A stretch of 25,096 bases of DNA, from positions 1-25,096 of the forward strand of contig CAAGJM010000034.1 of assembly GCA_900770185.1 (NCBI GenBank), written 5' to 3'. Source of the DNA: Clostridia bacterium. Lineage in GTDB: Bacteria > Bacillota > Clostridia > Christensenellales > Borkfalkiaceae. The position numbers and the translations under genes were made by a program. Below, piece after piece: positions 13,882 through 21,681 of the stretch. The notes under the pieces were generated by a model that ran no database searches, was not told where the DNA came from, and worked only from the letters and a program-made list of their open reading frames with translations. Position 1 is the stretch's first letter. Each line of letters starts with the position of its first letter.

Positions 13882-14598
13882 ATGGAACTTAACCTGCCCG
13901 TCTGGACTGAAAAAGACGGCGAAAATTTTAAAAAATATATAGCGACATTTTCTAAAGGCGTTGAGACTTGCAAGCGCGAAAAGCGCATTTTTAACTGCGA
14001 ACGCACCGTTTTAGCGATAGGCAGCCCCGCCGTTTCGGAGTTGGCGAAGCGGATTTATAAGGGGAACTATACAAGTTTTTTAGACTTGAAACTCTTCGAC
14101 AACACCGCCCTGACCGCCGTATACGCTAAACTTTTATCGAAAATACGCGACTTTAATAAGTTCGTTTATTATCTTGAACCCTATCTTGACTGCGCGGACG
14201 GCTGGTATATAACCGACGCGGTTAAGTTTAAAGACGCAAAAAAGCATAAAAGCGAGTTATATCGCCTTATGGAAGATTACGCCGCCAAAAGCGAAACTTT
14301 TTACCGGCGCATGGCGGTTATATTAGCGTTTGAGTTCGCGGGCGACGTTGAGTATACGGACAGATTATCCCGCTTTATAGTCGGCTTTAAGGGCGAAACC
14401 GAATATTACGTTAATATGGCGGTTGCCTGGCTCGTATGCGAATTAGTGATTAAACAGAGAAGCTTCGGCATAAATTTAATATGCGGGGATAGCCTTAACG
14501 CATTTACCAAACTTAAAGCGATATCTAAATGCGCCGACAGTTATAGGGTTCGGGAGCGCGACAAGCAAACGCTTAAACTGTTGCGCAAAAAAAATTAA
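13882..14598 (+). CDS. AlkD-like HEAT-repeat protein (DNA alkylation repair family)
   Basis: This 238-aa all-helical protein is of the AlkC/AlkD DNA glycosylase type, which removes bulky or cationic alkylated bases. The visible landmarks are the helix pair around CADGWYITDAV (counterpart of the AlkD WDxxD region), SETFYRRMAVILAFEF, YYVNMAVAWLVCELVIKQ and a basic C-terminal helix ending in KQTLKLLRKKN. The catalytic WD...D pattern is degraded to GWYITD, so activity is uncertain. It starts 3 nt after the stop of the MFS gene with at most a weak GGAA site, which points to coupled translation. Many AlkD-like genes in Firmicutes are of this short form. Confidence 0.72.
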   Translation: MELNLPVWTEKDGENFKKYIATFSKGVETCKREKRIFNCERTVLAIGSPAVSELAKRIYKGNYTSFLDLKLFDNTALTAVYAKLLSKIRDFNKFVYYLEPYLDCADGWYITDAVKFKDAKKHKSELYRLMEDYAAKSETFYRRMAVILAFEFAGDVEYTDRLSRFIVGFKGETEYYVNMAVAWLVCELVIKQRSFGINLICGDSLNAFTKLKAISKCADSYRVRERDKQTLKLLRKKN

Positions 14599-14640
14599 CG
14601 CGGCGGCGCGGTTAATCTCTGCGCGTTTTAGCGGCCTTAA

Positions 14641-14662
14641 CACCTAAAAAGGTGCGTTTTTT
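14641..14662 (+). terminator. Intrinsic terminator of the MFS/AlkD-like operon
   Basis: The short stem CACCT/AGGTG around AAAA is followed by CGTTTTTT. Confidence 0.65.
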
Positions 14663-14682
14663 GAAACCCGTGCGCTGTTTTT

Positions 14683-14724
14683 TTGACAAACGTCGACGTT
14701 TTGTTGACAAAAATCGACACTTTT
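14683..14724 (+). repeat. Imperfect tandem 21-bp repeat upstream of a promoter
   Basis: Two 21-bp units start with the same TTGACAAA (14683 and 14704) and share TCGAC at the same offset. The first unit contains the perfect 14-bp palindrome AAACGTCGACGTTT (14688-14701). The 21-bp period is two helical turns, so the units would face the same side of the DNA. They lie 12 bp upstream of the -35 box at 14736, an activator-like position. Confidence 0.55.
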
Positions 14725-14735
14725 ATGAATATTAC

Positions 14736-14764
14736 TTGACTTAAAAGTCTATTATAGTTAAAAT
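14736..14764 (+). promoter_or_regulatory. Promoter of the large membrane protein gene
   Basis: TTGACT (14736-14741), a 17-nt spacer and TAAAAT (14759-14764). The -35/spacer junction contains the palindrome GACTTAAAAGTC. The predicted leader is about 50 nt. Confidence 0.6.
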
Positions 14765-14822
14765 ATCTTGTGTAATTTGTGCTAGTTTGTTGAATACTAT
14801 TAAATTTATTTAGAGGTGCAAT

Positions 14823-16169
14823 ATGTCGGAAACGAAAAAGAAACCTTCGGCTTACGCCAAACTGTTCAAATTTTTTACGTCAAAAGCAGTCAGAAACGTT
14901 ACCATAACCGTTCTTGCTGTTCTTTCGGTCGTAATTATGTTCCTTATGGACCAGCAGAACTCTTTCAGAAGAGATCATCTTAAAGCCCTTGAATCGAACT
15001 TTGTCGTAAACATTCTTGATTCTATCGGCTGGAAACGCTTTAACATCCGTAACTCCACCTGGGCGATATTCGGATGCGCGCTTTTAGTTACCCTGTTTTT
15101 AGTTATGGCAAGCACTTTCTCGGGCGTGTTCGTCGATAAAAGGGCAAGCAAGAACGCAAGCAGATTCAAAAGCGAAAAGTCGGCTAAGACCTTTTACGGT
15201 TGCACTTATTACGGCGTAGTTATTCTCGTCGCCGCACTGATTATCTTCATTGCGGTCATGACCGGTTTATTCAGCGACGTATTCTTCACCACCGCTAGCA
15301 AAGACTTGTTGAACCTTTTGCTCACTTTGCTTATTTGCCTCGGCTTTATGCTTATTATACCCGTTGCGGTGTTTATAGTCTACTCTGTCTATGCGCTTAT
15401 CGCGTTAATCGTGCGTAAAGCAAAGAACAAGAACGAAGAAGAAGAGACCGTCGACGTTATAGCGGAAGCAACCGACGACGCGGCTCCCGAAACGGAAGTT
15501 GCCGTTGAAGAAACCGAAACCGTTACCGCGGAAGAAACGGCAATCGACCCCGCAAGCGAAGAAGTTAAAGTCTTAGCCGAAGAAATAAGCGAACCGGAAG
15601 TTAAAGTAGAAGAAGTTAAGGCAGAAGAAGTCAAAACCGAAGCCGCAACGAATGAAATTGCCGCCACTGCCGAACCGCAGAACGAAGCCGAAAAATTCTT
15701 CGCTTCGATGGAAGGCAAACAATTTATTTCCAAAAGCTTCATCGGCAAAATGCACCAGACGGATAAAACCATTCAGGGCTACTACGGCGAACTTAAAAAC
15801 TACATGCTTTCGTTTAAACGCGTAAGGTCGAGCATAAGCTGGAATTTAGACACCTTCTTTATCGGCAGAAAAGCGGTTGCGAAAATCGGTTTCCGCGGCA
15901 AAACTTTGGTTATGTTCTGCGCCCTTGACCCGGATGAATACGCAAACACCAAATACTATCCGAAGGACGTAAGCGGCGTTAAAAAATACGAAGCTACCCC
16001 GATGATGATTAAAGTTAAGTCCGAACGCGGCGTTAAATTCGCAAAAGAACTTATCGACGTTATGTTTAAAGGATTGACCCCGATAGCGGACTTTAAACCG
16101 CAAAAATACAATTTTGCCCGTCGCACCGATAAACAACTTCTTGAAAACGACCTTGCAAAATATATTTAA
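14823..16169 (+). CDS. Four-helix membrane protein with acidic linker and conserved C-terminal domain
   Basis: This is a 448-aa protein of unknown function. Four membrane segments lie at about residues 25-44, 79-104, 128-150 and 161-197. A long acidic, low-complexity linker (about 201-292, dense in E, V, A and T) follows. The C-terminal globular domain (about 305-420) includes SWNLDTFFIGRKAVAKIGFRGKTLVMFCALDPDEY and a K-rich tail. I recognise this C-terminal domain as one recurring in Firmicutes proteins, often after zinc ribbons or membrane regions, but its function is not known to me. GAGGTG before the ATG supports the start. It is a single-gene unit with its own promoter and terminator. 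The linker suggests the C-domain is held away from the membrane on the cytoplasmic side. Confidence 0.8.
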   Translation: MSETKKKPSAYAKLFKFFTSKAVRNVTITVLAVLSVVIMFLMDQQNSFRRDHLKALESNFVVNILDSIGWKRFNIRNSTWAIFGCALLVTLFLVMASTFSGVFVDKRASKNASRFKSEKSAKTFYGCTYYGVVILVAALIIFIAVMTGLFSDVFFTTASKDLLNLLLTLLICLGFMLIIPVAVFIVYSVYALIALIVRKAKNKNEEEETVDVIAEATDDAAPETEVAVEETETVTAEETAIDPASEEVKVLAEEISEPEVKVEEVKAEEVKTEAATNEIAATAEPQNEAEKFFASMEGKQFISKSFIGKMHQTDKTIQGYYGELKNYMLSFKRVRSSISWNLDTFFIGRKAVAKIGFRGKTLVMFCALDPDEYANTKYYPKDVSGVKKYEATPMMIKVKSERGVKFAKELIDVMFKGLTPIADFKPQKYNFARRTDKQLLENDLAKYI

Positions 16170-16189
16170 CTTAAATTTAATTGCAATTT

Positions 16190-16218
16190 AAAAGCGGCTT
16201 TTCAGCCGCTTTTATTGT
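16190..16218 (+). terminator. Intrinsic terminator of the large membrane protein gene
   Basis: AAAAGCGGC and GCCGCTTTT form a 9-bp stem around TTTTCA, with the T-run partly inside the stem (TTTTATTG). It lies 20 bp after the stop codon. Confidence 0.75.
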
Positions 16219-16315
16219 GTAATAAATTTAATATTATAAGTTTATTGCTTAACAAAAATAACCGTTTAAAGCCGCTTTTATTGCGGGTCGATTTTATTTC
16301 GGCTGACAAAAAAGC

Positions 16316-16333
16316 GGCGGGGGTTAGCCCCGC
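16316..16333. repeat. GC-rich palindromic repeat (REP-like), copy 2
   Basis: GGCGGGG and CCCCGCC form a short stem followed by CTACC, sharing core and tail with 5347-5366. Otherwise 16219-16423 holds no gene; a second hairpin ATACGGCG/CGCCGTAT lies at about 16398-16424. Confidence 0.55.
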
Positions 16334-16423
16334 CCTACCTTACATTTGCGTTTTAAAATAAAACCGAAAAGCGCAGCTTATACGTAATATAGCGTAATAC
16401 GGCGACAATTTAAAACGCCGTAT

Positions 16424-16449
16424 AAAAAAGACCCTTTCGGGTCTTTTTT
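16424..16449 (-). terminator. Terminator of the four-gene carbohydrate operon
   Basis: The perfect stem AAAAAAGACCC/GGGTCTTTTTT around TTTC gives T-runs on both strands. It abuts the stop codon of the SIS gene (16448-16450). Confidence 0.8.
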
Positions 16450-17197
16450 ATAACATTTTAATTCTGGGGCTGTACTTCGCAAGATATGCGGCGTTCTTTT
16501 CGTCGCCGCCCGGGGTATTAGCGGAAGACCAGCAAGGCGCTTTAATGCCGCGGCGCTGACACTCGCGAACACATTCGATTTCAAGTTCGTGCGCAATATA
16601 AAAGTCAACTATGTTAGAGATAGGCGCAATGGGCGTATCGAAGCCTTCTATATTTATAACAGCGTCGCCAACGGGGTTATAATCGTCAATGCAAACGTCG
16701 GCATAGTCGAATAAGTTGGTTTTGTTCGGGTGACGAATGAAGTGGTCGGCGGGCATTTCTTTCTGCCAATAGCTCGACGAAACGGCAATGATTTTCGCGC
16801 CGGCTTTCTTCGCTTCCATAACCGCGTCGATAGTGGCGGGGTTAATACCGATGTTGTGGAACACGATGAGCAAATCGCCCGGTTGAAGTTTGTAATATTT
16901 CATAATCGCAGCGCCGTAATTTACCGTCCTTTCAAGTTCAAGATATTTAAGAGCCTGATTGAATACGGTAAGTCCGTTTTCAACGATGGGGTTGATGTTT
17001 GCCAAACCGCCCGCGCGGAAGAACATTTCGCCCATGCAAAGGGTAGTGTGTCCGCCGCCGCCGTAAACGTTAATGAGTTTATCTTGCTCGATAGCGTCAG
17101 CCATAAGTTTTGCGGCTTTCAGAATGTTATCGGACTGCTCTTTGTTGACTTTTTCGATATTTTCAACGATTTTTTTAAAATAAGTGGTATCAATCAT
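16448..17197 (-). CDS. SIS-domain phosphosugar-binding protein (second UPF0309-like paralogue)
   Basis: This 249-aa protein has the same plan as the gene at 10350: NVYGGGGHTTLCMGEMFFRAGGLANINPIVENG near residues 43-75, the phosphate-loop region LLIVFHNIGINPATIDAV, and the C-terminal sequence REC..RGIKAPCWSSANTPGGDEKNA. The canonical STSG loop is replaced by HNIG, so its ligand or chemistry may differ from that of the other copy. It is the last gene of a carbohydrate operon, after a Gfo/Idh/MocA dehydrogenase, which suggests a role in handling a sugar phosphate or sugar acid product. The start is secured by AAGGAG before the ATG. Confidence 0.87.
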   Translation of the reverse strand: MIDTTYFKKIVENIEKVNKEQSDNILKAAKLMADAIEQDKLINVYGGGGHTTLCMGEMFFRAGGLANINPIVENGLTVFNQALKYLELERTVNYGAAIMKYYKLQPGDLLIVFHNIGINPATIDAVMEAKKAGAKIIAVSSSYWQKEMPADHFIRHPNKTNLFDYADVCIDDYNPVGDAVINIEGFDTPIAPISNIVDFYIAHELEIECVRECQRRGIKAPCWSSANTPGGDEKNAAYLAKYSPRIKML

Positions 17198-17295
17198 TTT
17201 TATTCTCCTTACGCGCTTTCGCGCTCATTTTTTTTGATAAAATTTCGGCTTTATTCAGCGTTCGCTTCGCTCGGAATGAAAAAACAAACTGCGGC

Positions 17296-18420
17296 TTAAT
17301 ACTTAACCTTGACCGGTTTGCCGAGGTAAATACTGTCATAAGCGGCGTTCATCGCAAGCATGGTCTTTTTATGTTCTTCTAAACTGATGACGGCGTTATC
17401 CGTGTGCTCGCGTATATCTTTTATAAAGTTGCGGATAAACAGCCTGCGCTGATCGTCAAGCGCAACGCCCATACCGCCGCCGACGGTGTATCTTTGCTCT
17501 ATCGGCCCCATGCTTTCAACGTAGTCCGCACCGTAAGGGTCGCTTAGCAGCATGCCTTTCGTGCCGTTGACCTGCATTTCAACCTGCACCGCGCGGGGAT
17601 ATTTCGAGAGATAGAAGTTTTCAATTCTGCACTGCTCGGGTTCGCGGTTAGCGTAAGACGGGTCTAAACTTACCACAACGCCGTTTTTAAGTTTGCCTAT
17701 GACGTAAACCATGTCTTCGGTTTCGGCGCCGTCGCGCATGTTCGGGGCGGCCTCGGCGTAAACGGTATCGAAGTCGCTATCGAAAAGGTATCTTACCACG
17801 TCGAAAATATGCGGGTGGTCGGTAAGCGCGCCGCCGCGGAAAATTCTGTCGTTCGGATGAACGGGGATGCGCTTGCCGTAACTTTTTTCGGGAATATCCA
17901 TCCAGTGTTGCCACCACATGGGGTTGTGCGAAAAGTTGTAGGCGTTAAAAGTTTCTATCTCGCCGAGCTTTCCGCTCTTAATAATTTCTTTCATGCGCCG
18001 AATAGTGGCTTTCCAACGCATTTCAAGTTCGATATAAACGACCAGATTATGCTCTTTCTGAAGTCTTATCATCTCGTCGTACTCGTCCATATCGTAAGTG
18101 GGGGCTTTCATAGAGATGACGTGCAAGCCGCGTTCGGCGCAAAGCCTGAATTCGGCGATATGGTCGCTGTTCGCGCCGCCGACCACGACCGCCTCTATTT
18201 CGGGGTGAGCGTCAAGCATCTCTTTATCGTCGTAGAAAATATCAACGCCTTCAAAAGCCTTTAACCCTAAACGCTTTTCGTAAATAATGCGGTTTCTCGG
18301 CGCAAACGATACCGCAACGACGTTTATAAGCGGTTCGCGTTTAAGCGCGCCGTACAAAAAGTAACAATGCCCGTTTTCAAAGCCCATGACGGCAATGTTA
18401 AGCGGTTTAACGGTTTCCAT
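17296..18420 (-). CDS. Gfo/Idh/MocA-family oxidoreductase
   Basis: This NAD(P)-dependent sugar or polyol dehydrogenase has 374 aa. The N-terminal Rossmann fold begins LNIAVMGFENGHCYF and continues through AVVVGGANSDHIAEF. The position of the family's EKP motif reads MKAP (residues about 109-112), keeping the lysine. The C-terminal half carries the usual GGALTDHPHIFDVVRYLF motif with the catalytic-region D and H. The NWxWxxH-type segment (NPMWWQHWMDIPEKSYGKR) is typical of sugar-oxidising members. The ATG shares one base with the TAA of the upstream gene (TAATG), preceded by GGGGGTGG, so the two proteins are made together and probably cooperate. The substrate is unknown. Confidence 0.9.
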   Translation of the reverse strand: METVKPLNIAVMGFENGHCYFLYGALKREPLINVVAVSFAPRNRIIYEKRLGLKAFEGVDIFYDDKEMLDAHPEIEAVVVGGANSDHIAEFRLCAERGLHVISMKAPTYDMDEYDEMIRLQKEHNLVVYIELEMRWKATIRRMKEIIKSGKLGEIETFNAYNFSHNPMWWQHWMDIPEKSYGKRIPVHPNDRIFRGGALTDHPHIFDVVRYLFDSDFDTVYAEAAPNMRDGAETEDMVYVIGKLKNGVVVSLDPSYANREPEQCRIENFYLSKYPRAVQVEMQVNGTKGMLLSDPYGADYVESMGPIEQRYTVGGGMGVALDDQRRLFIRNFIKDIREHTDNAVISLEEHKKTMLAMNAAYDSIYLGKPVKVKY

Positions 18421-19160
18421 TATTCCACCCCCTTGACGCTCACTCTTTCTAAAGAGTCGCTCGACTTATTCATTGCGGCAAGATATTTTTTGTACTTTTT
18501 ATCCCTTTCAATCCAGTCGGAATAATCTATTCTGCCCATAAGCATTTCGGCAATGAGCGACGCTTTTGAAACGTCGTCTTTCTCTAAGCCGTACATATAA
18601 ATAAACTCGTCGTTATAAGTGACGGGGGTCGTGCTATCGCTTGTAAATTCGTAAATAGCCTGCGTATCAACCTTTTGCGATACGACGCGGGTCGAACACA
18701 TACCGACCTCGCCCCAGACGCTGTGCCGTCCTTGCTCTTTGGTGCCGTCGGCTAAAACCGCGGCAAGCTCGAACACCGCAACGCGCTCGTTACACATCGT
18801 TGCAAGCATGTTTAAAGACTTCGTTTTTTTAAAGCACATAACGCTTTTAATTTCCGATTTAAGCGCGGCTTCGGCAATATCGAAGTTTTTATATGCAAGA
18901 GCGTCCAGCCCGTAAGATGCGGGGCACTCTTCGTTAAGCTTCATGCTGACCGGTTTTTTAGACGGCGCGGAAGAGATAATCTGACCTATCTGAGGGTCCC
19001 TGCGCCACCAAAAAAGGGGATATTTTACTCCGTTTATCTCAACGAAGTCAGTATACTCTCCCGCCGGGCGGGGGATATACTTCCAAGTGGTTTCGTCTTT
19101 AATTTCGTATAATTGAAGGGCTGATTTAACGCCGTCTTCAATCGTCAAACATTCTTTCAT
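18420..19160 (-). CDS. Unrecognised 246-aa protein coupled to a Gfo/Idh/MocA enzyme
   Basis: This soluble protein has no signal peptide or membrane segment. I do not recognise a family. Visible features are a tryptophan-rich strand region (YPLFWWRRDPQIGQ), a central beta region (NERVAVFELAAVLADGTKEQGRHSVWGEVGMCSTRVVSQK) that could resemble the substrate-binding half of Gfo/Idh/MocA proteins, and a basic C-terminal helix (RDKKYKKYLAAM). Its TAA overlaps the ATG of the dehydrogenase, the strongest hint that it acts in the same step, perhaps as a partner subunit or a lyase or isomerase. No Shine-Dalgarno site is visible; a stable 14-bp hairpin sits just upstream. Confidence 0.75.
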   Translation of the reverse strand: MKECLTIEDGVKSALQLYEIKDETTWKYIPRPAGEYTDFVEINGVKYPLFWWRRDPQIGQIISSAPSKKPVSMKLNEECPASYGLDALAYKNFDIAEAALKSEIKSVMCFKKTKSLNMLATMCNERVAVFELAAVLADGTKEQGRHSVWGEVGMCSTRVVSQKVDTQAIYEFTSDSTTPVTYNDEFIYMYGLEKDDVSKASLIAEMLMGRIDYSDWIERDKKYKKYLAAMNKSSDSLERVSVKGVE

Positions 19161-19177
19161 AACAATTAAAAGCGCGC

Positions 19178-19209
19178 ATAACCGAAAGGCGTAAACGCCT
19201 TTCGGTTAT
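19178..19209 (-). other. Intercistronic 14-bp hairpin
   Basis: ATAACCGAAAGGCG and CGCCTTTCGGTTAT pair perfectly around TTTA (TAAA on plus). No T-run follows on either strand, so it is not a standard terminator. It lies between the glycosidase-like gene and the 246-aa gene, where it could stabilise the upstream mRNA or set differential expression. Confidence 0.7.
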
Positions 19210-19227
19210 CGTCTGAAATATTTTTTA

Positions 19228-20259
19228 TTACTTTTTATTTAAAACCCTGTTATAGTTGTCGCCGATTCTGTCCCATACCTCGATGGGGTCTTTGCAAGCG
19301 ACGCTGGTGCCGTAACCGCCGCGGTAAGTCCACGTTGCAAGACGGTCAACGCCTAAATCTTTGTATAAATCGACGACTTCGTCGATTTGCTCCATTCTTT
19401 CGGGGCGAATGTTGTAACCCATAAGCCATCTTTCGCTTTGTTTACCGTACTTTTTAGCCATAGCGACTGTCTTTTCGGTAATTTCGACGAAAAAGCTTTT
19501 CGGAAGCGACCAGTTGATGATGGTGGTACTGAATACGTCGAAGTACGGGCAAGCGGCAACCATTTCCCAGTTGTCGTAACCGCGCTGTTCGGTAACGTAA
19601 TAAGTATTTTTGGTGGCGTGAACGCAGCAAGTAATTTCAAGCTTGGGGTTCACTTCTTTAATCGCCTTAGAGCAATCGGCAAGCGTTTTTAAAGCCTCTC
19701 TCCAACGGAACTGCTTAACATCGTCATTCATAAATTTGGGCATTTCGTACCCGTAATAATCCTCGAACTTTTTCATACATTCGGGGCATCTGCAAGACCA
19801 ATCGTCCCCCGCGCCGCCGGTTATCGAAGCGTAAGACTTCGGGTATCCGTAGTGGGGTTCGTCCCAGAAAAAGCCGTCGATTTCCGTTTCACGCGCAAGC
19901 TTTAAACATAAGCCGGTAAAATAATCTCTGAACGCGTTGGTGTTAAAGCAGGCGTGATTCAAAACTTCGCCCGTGTATGCGGAAACTTGTCTGTGGTGAA
20001 TATTGTTTTGAAGGAAAAGCGAAACCTGCTCGCCGCCGAAGTATTTACCTATGCCCCACGTATCGGCAATGCACCTTAAACCGACTTTGTGAGCGGTTTT
20101 TATAATGTTGTTGATGTTGGGGAACCAAAAGTCCATGTCGAACTCGGTTATCGCTAAAATAACGGTATCGCAACCGTGCTGTTTCATTTCGATGAAGTCT
20201 TTTTCTGCATGTTCTACGTAGTTAAAGCCGTAGTAACTGACGGAAGTGTGTTGTATCAT
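19228..20259 (-). CDS. Glycoside-hydrolase-like TIM-barrel protein
   Basis: This intracellular protein of about 343 aa has no signal peptide. The repeated strand-helix pattern and the segments AEKDFIEMKQHGCDTVILAI, GLRCIADTWGIGKYFGG and EIDGFFWDEPHYGYP resemble glycoside hydrolases of GH42-like or uncharacterised families. The DEP triad is a candidate acid/base position. CRCPECMKKFEDYYGYEMP is the Cys-rich insert often seen after the catalytic strand in such proteins. The end (RLATWTYRGG) fits the last barrel strand. GGAGAG before the ATG at 20259 marks the start, although the frame is open 20 codons further. As first gene of the operon it may release a sugar that the dehydrogenase then oxidises. 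Confidence 0.75.
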   Translation of the reverse strand: MIQHTSVSYYGFNYVEHAEKDFIEMKQHGCDTVILAITEFDMDFWFPNINNIIKTAHKVGLRCIADTWGIGKYFGGEQVSLFLQNNIHHRQVSAYTGEVLNHACFNTNAFRDYFTGLCLKLARETEIDGFFWDEPHYGYPKSYASITGGAGDDWSCRCPECMKKFEDYYGYEMPKFMNDDVKQFRWREALKTLADCSKAIKEVNPKLEITCCVHATKNTYYVTEQRGYDNWEMVAACPYFDVFSTTIINWSLPKSFFVEITEKTVAMAKKYGKQSERWLMGYNIRPERMEQIDEVVDLYKDLGVDRLATWTYRGGYGTSVACKDPIEVWDRIGDNYNRVLNKK

Positions 20260-20309
20260 TGTTTCTCTCCAAAAATTTTTTGCGCCGGCGTAAACGCCGA
20301 AGCTTCGTA

Positions 20310-20319
20310 TTGCGCGCAA
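20310..20319. promoter_or_regulatory. Palindrome downstream of the carbohydrate operon promoter (possible operator)
   Basis: TTGCGCGCAA is a perfect 10-bp palindrome located about 28 bp downstream of the -10 box. A hairpin CGGCG-TAAA-CGCCG follows at about 20286-20299. Palindromes with a central CG are typical LacI-family operators, but no regulator gene is in view. Confidence 0.4.
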
Positions 20320-20346
20320 GCGACAACCCGCCCGAGCCTTGTATAT

Positions 20347-20374
20347 ATTATAACAAAAATATCAGATTTTGCAA
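20347..20374 (-). promoter_or_regulatory. Promoter of the four-gene carbohydrate operon
   Basis: On the minus strand TTGCAA (20369-20374), a 16-nt spacer and a perfect TATAAT (20347-20352). It gives a leader of about 80 nt before the GGAGAG site. Confidence 0.7.
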
Positions 20375-20470
20375 TGTGAATTTTAAAATAAAGGCTTGTT
20401 ATGTTATATTTTTTGCGCCATTTGTTCTATTTTATCACTTGTTTTTTGTTTTGTAAAGCAAATGGCAATC

Positions 20471-20499
20471 AAAAAGGCGAAATCAACTCGTTTCGCCTT
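20471..20499 (-). terminator. Terminator of the two-component/membrane protein operon
   Basis: AAGGCGAAA and TTTCGCCTT pair around an 8-nt loop, followed on the minus strand by TTTTTGATTG. Confidence 0.8.
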
Positions 20500-20547
20500 A
20501 AATTTTAATACGTTTTTTGTTCTGAATTTATCGGCATTGCCCGCACG

Positions 20548-21681
20548 CTATTCTTTTAAGGTTACGGCGAAAGACATAATTCTTACGAAAGAATAAAGCG
20601 CCGTGAACAGTGCGAAAGCCGTGTATATAAATTTGAAAAACGTAGAGGAAACTTTTAATTCGGTAATCGAATATAAAAATGCAAGAAACAGTAAAAAGGG
20701 GATAAGCGCAAGCCTTTTTAGTTTCAGCTGTTTATTGTTGACGACAAACTGGAATATAAAAGCCGATATAACCATGGTCAGCGTAAACATAAGGGGGCGG
20801 AAAACCGATATTTCGAACAGGTTAAGCGCCAACGCGTAAACGCTGGCATAAGCGTACTGCGCCTCGTTTATAATCGCGCCGTAAGACCTGATAGCCCCTT
20901 CCGAATAAACGTTGACGTTTATAAACATCGAATTAAACCCTTCGGTTATGCACCTTGCAATCGAAAAGCCGCCCGCGGCACACGCAGCCGAAAGCATAAC
21001 GGTTATATACGGGCAGTTTTTAATCTGCCCCGATATTGACAGCGAAACGGCGAGCACGGCGGCGATTTCAACGACGCATCTTATCGCGGTGAACGCAACC
21101 GAAAATTTATCCCCGCCCGCCGAAACTGCTCTGAACAGCCCGTTTATCACTATGTAGCATGCCGCGCCGTAAACGATTAACTTTAACACCGAATAAAAAT
21201 CAAACGTTTCGATCTTATTGTAAAGTTTCAGCGTATACGTAAAAGTTATCGGAATAACGAGAGCCGCTTCGGCTATAACTATCGGCGCAAATATTAAAGA
21301 ACCGCGCACAGCCATAACCGTGGCGGTTATTATAAGCATAACCGCAAGCATTAAAAAGGCGGTAAAACCTTTTTTCGTTTTGTTTTTAAAATATGCGGAA
21401 TCTTCGACGCGCATCGCCCCGAAAGCGACGCCGGATTCACCCTTTACAACCGTGCCGTTTTTTGCGTTTTTGTAATCCGAACCGACGTTTTCGTCGGTCG
21501 CGCCGCGTTTCGGGCTTTGCGTATTCGGATTTTGAGCGGCGGCATAGTCGCGGGTATAGTCGCGCACGTATTCGCGCGTATAAACCGGCTTACCGTCCGC
21601 ATTTACGTCGGGCGAAAATTCGCTTAGCGATAAAGTTTCGTCTTTTGCGTCGTAATTCGCAACGCGTAAATCGTCATTCAT
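20548..21681 (-). CDS. Multi-pass membrane protein of a two-component operon
   Basis: This 377-aa protein begins with about 100 polar residues, rich in D, N, Y, R and K, with the repeated pattern REYVRDYTRDYA. About nine hydrophobic segments follow (GFTAFLMLAVMLIITATVMAV, LIFAPIVIAEAALVIPITFTY, LKLIVYGAACYIVINGLF and others). I recognise no family. The ATG at 21681 lies inside the end of the kinase gene (8-bp overlap) with GGGGGA before it, so it is translationally coupled to the kinase. It could be the output or an accessory sensor of that system. In the family context such proteins are often regulated by their neighbouring system, but that is inference. Confidence 0.75.
   Translation of the reverse strand: MNDDLRVANYDAKDETLSLSEFSPDVNADGKPVYTREYVRDYTRDYAAAQNPNTQSPKRGATDENVGSDYKNAKNGTVVKGESGVAFGAMRVEDSAYFKNKTKKGFTAFLMLAVMLIITATVMAVRGSLIFAPIVIAEAALVIPITFTYTLKLYNKIETFDFYSVLKLIVYGAACYIVINGLFRAVSAGGDKFSVAFTAIRCVVEIAAVLAVSLSISGQIKNCPYITVMLSAACAAGGFSIARCITEGFNSMFINVNVYSEGAIRSYGAIINEAQYAYASVYALALNLFEISVFRPLMFTLTMVISAFIFQFVVNNKQLKLKRLALIPFLLFLAFLYSITELKVSSTFFKFIYTAFALFTALYSFVRIMSFAVTLKE

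Noticed and set aside
15389..15772. 127-codon minus-strand frame
   Set aside because: It is antisense to the acidic linker of the 448-aa membrane protein; its serine/alanine repeats are the mirror of the GAA/GTT-rich linker.
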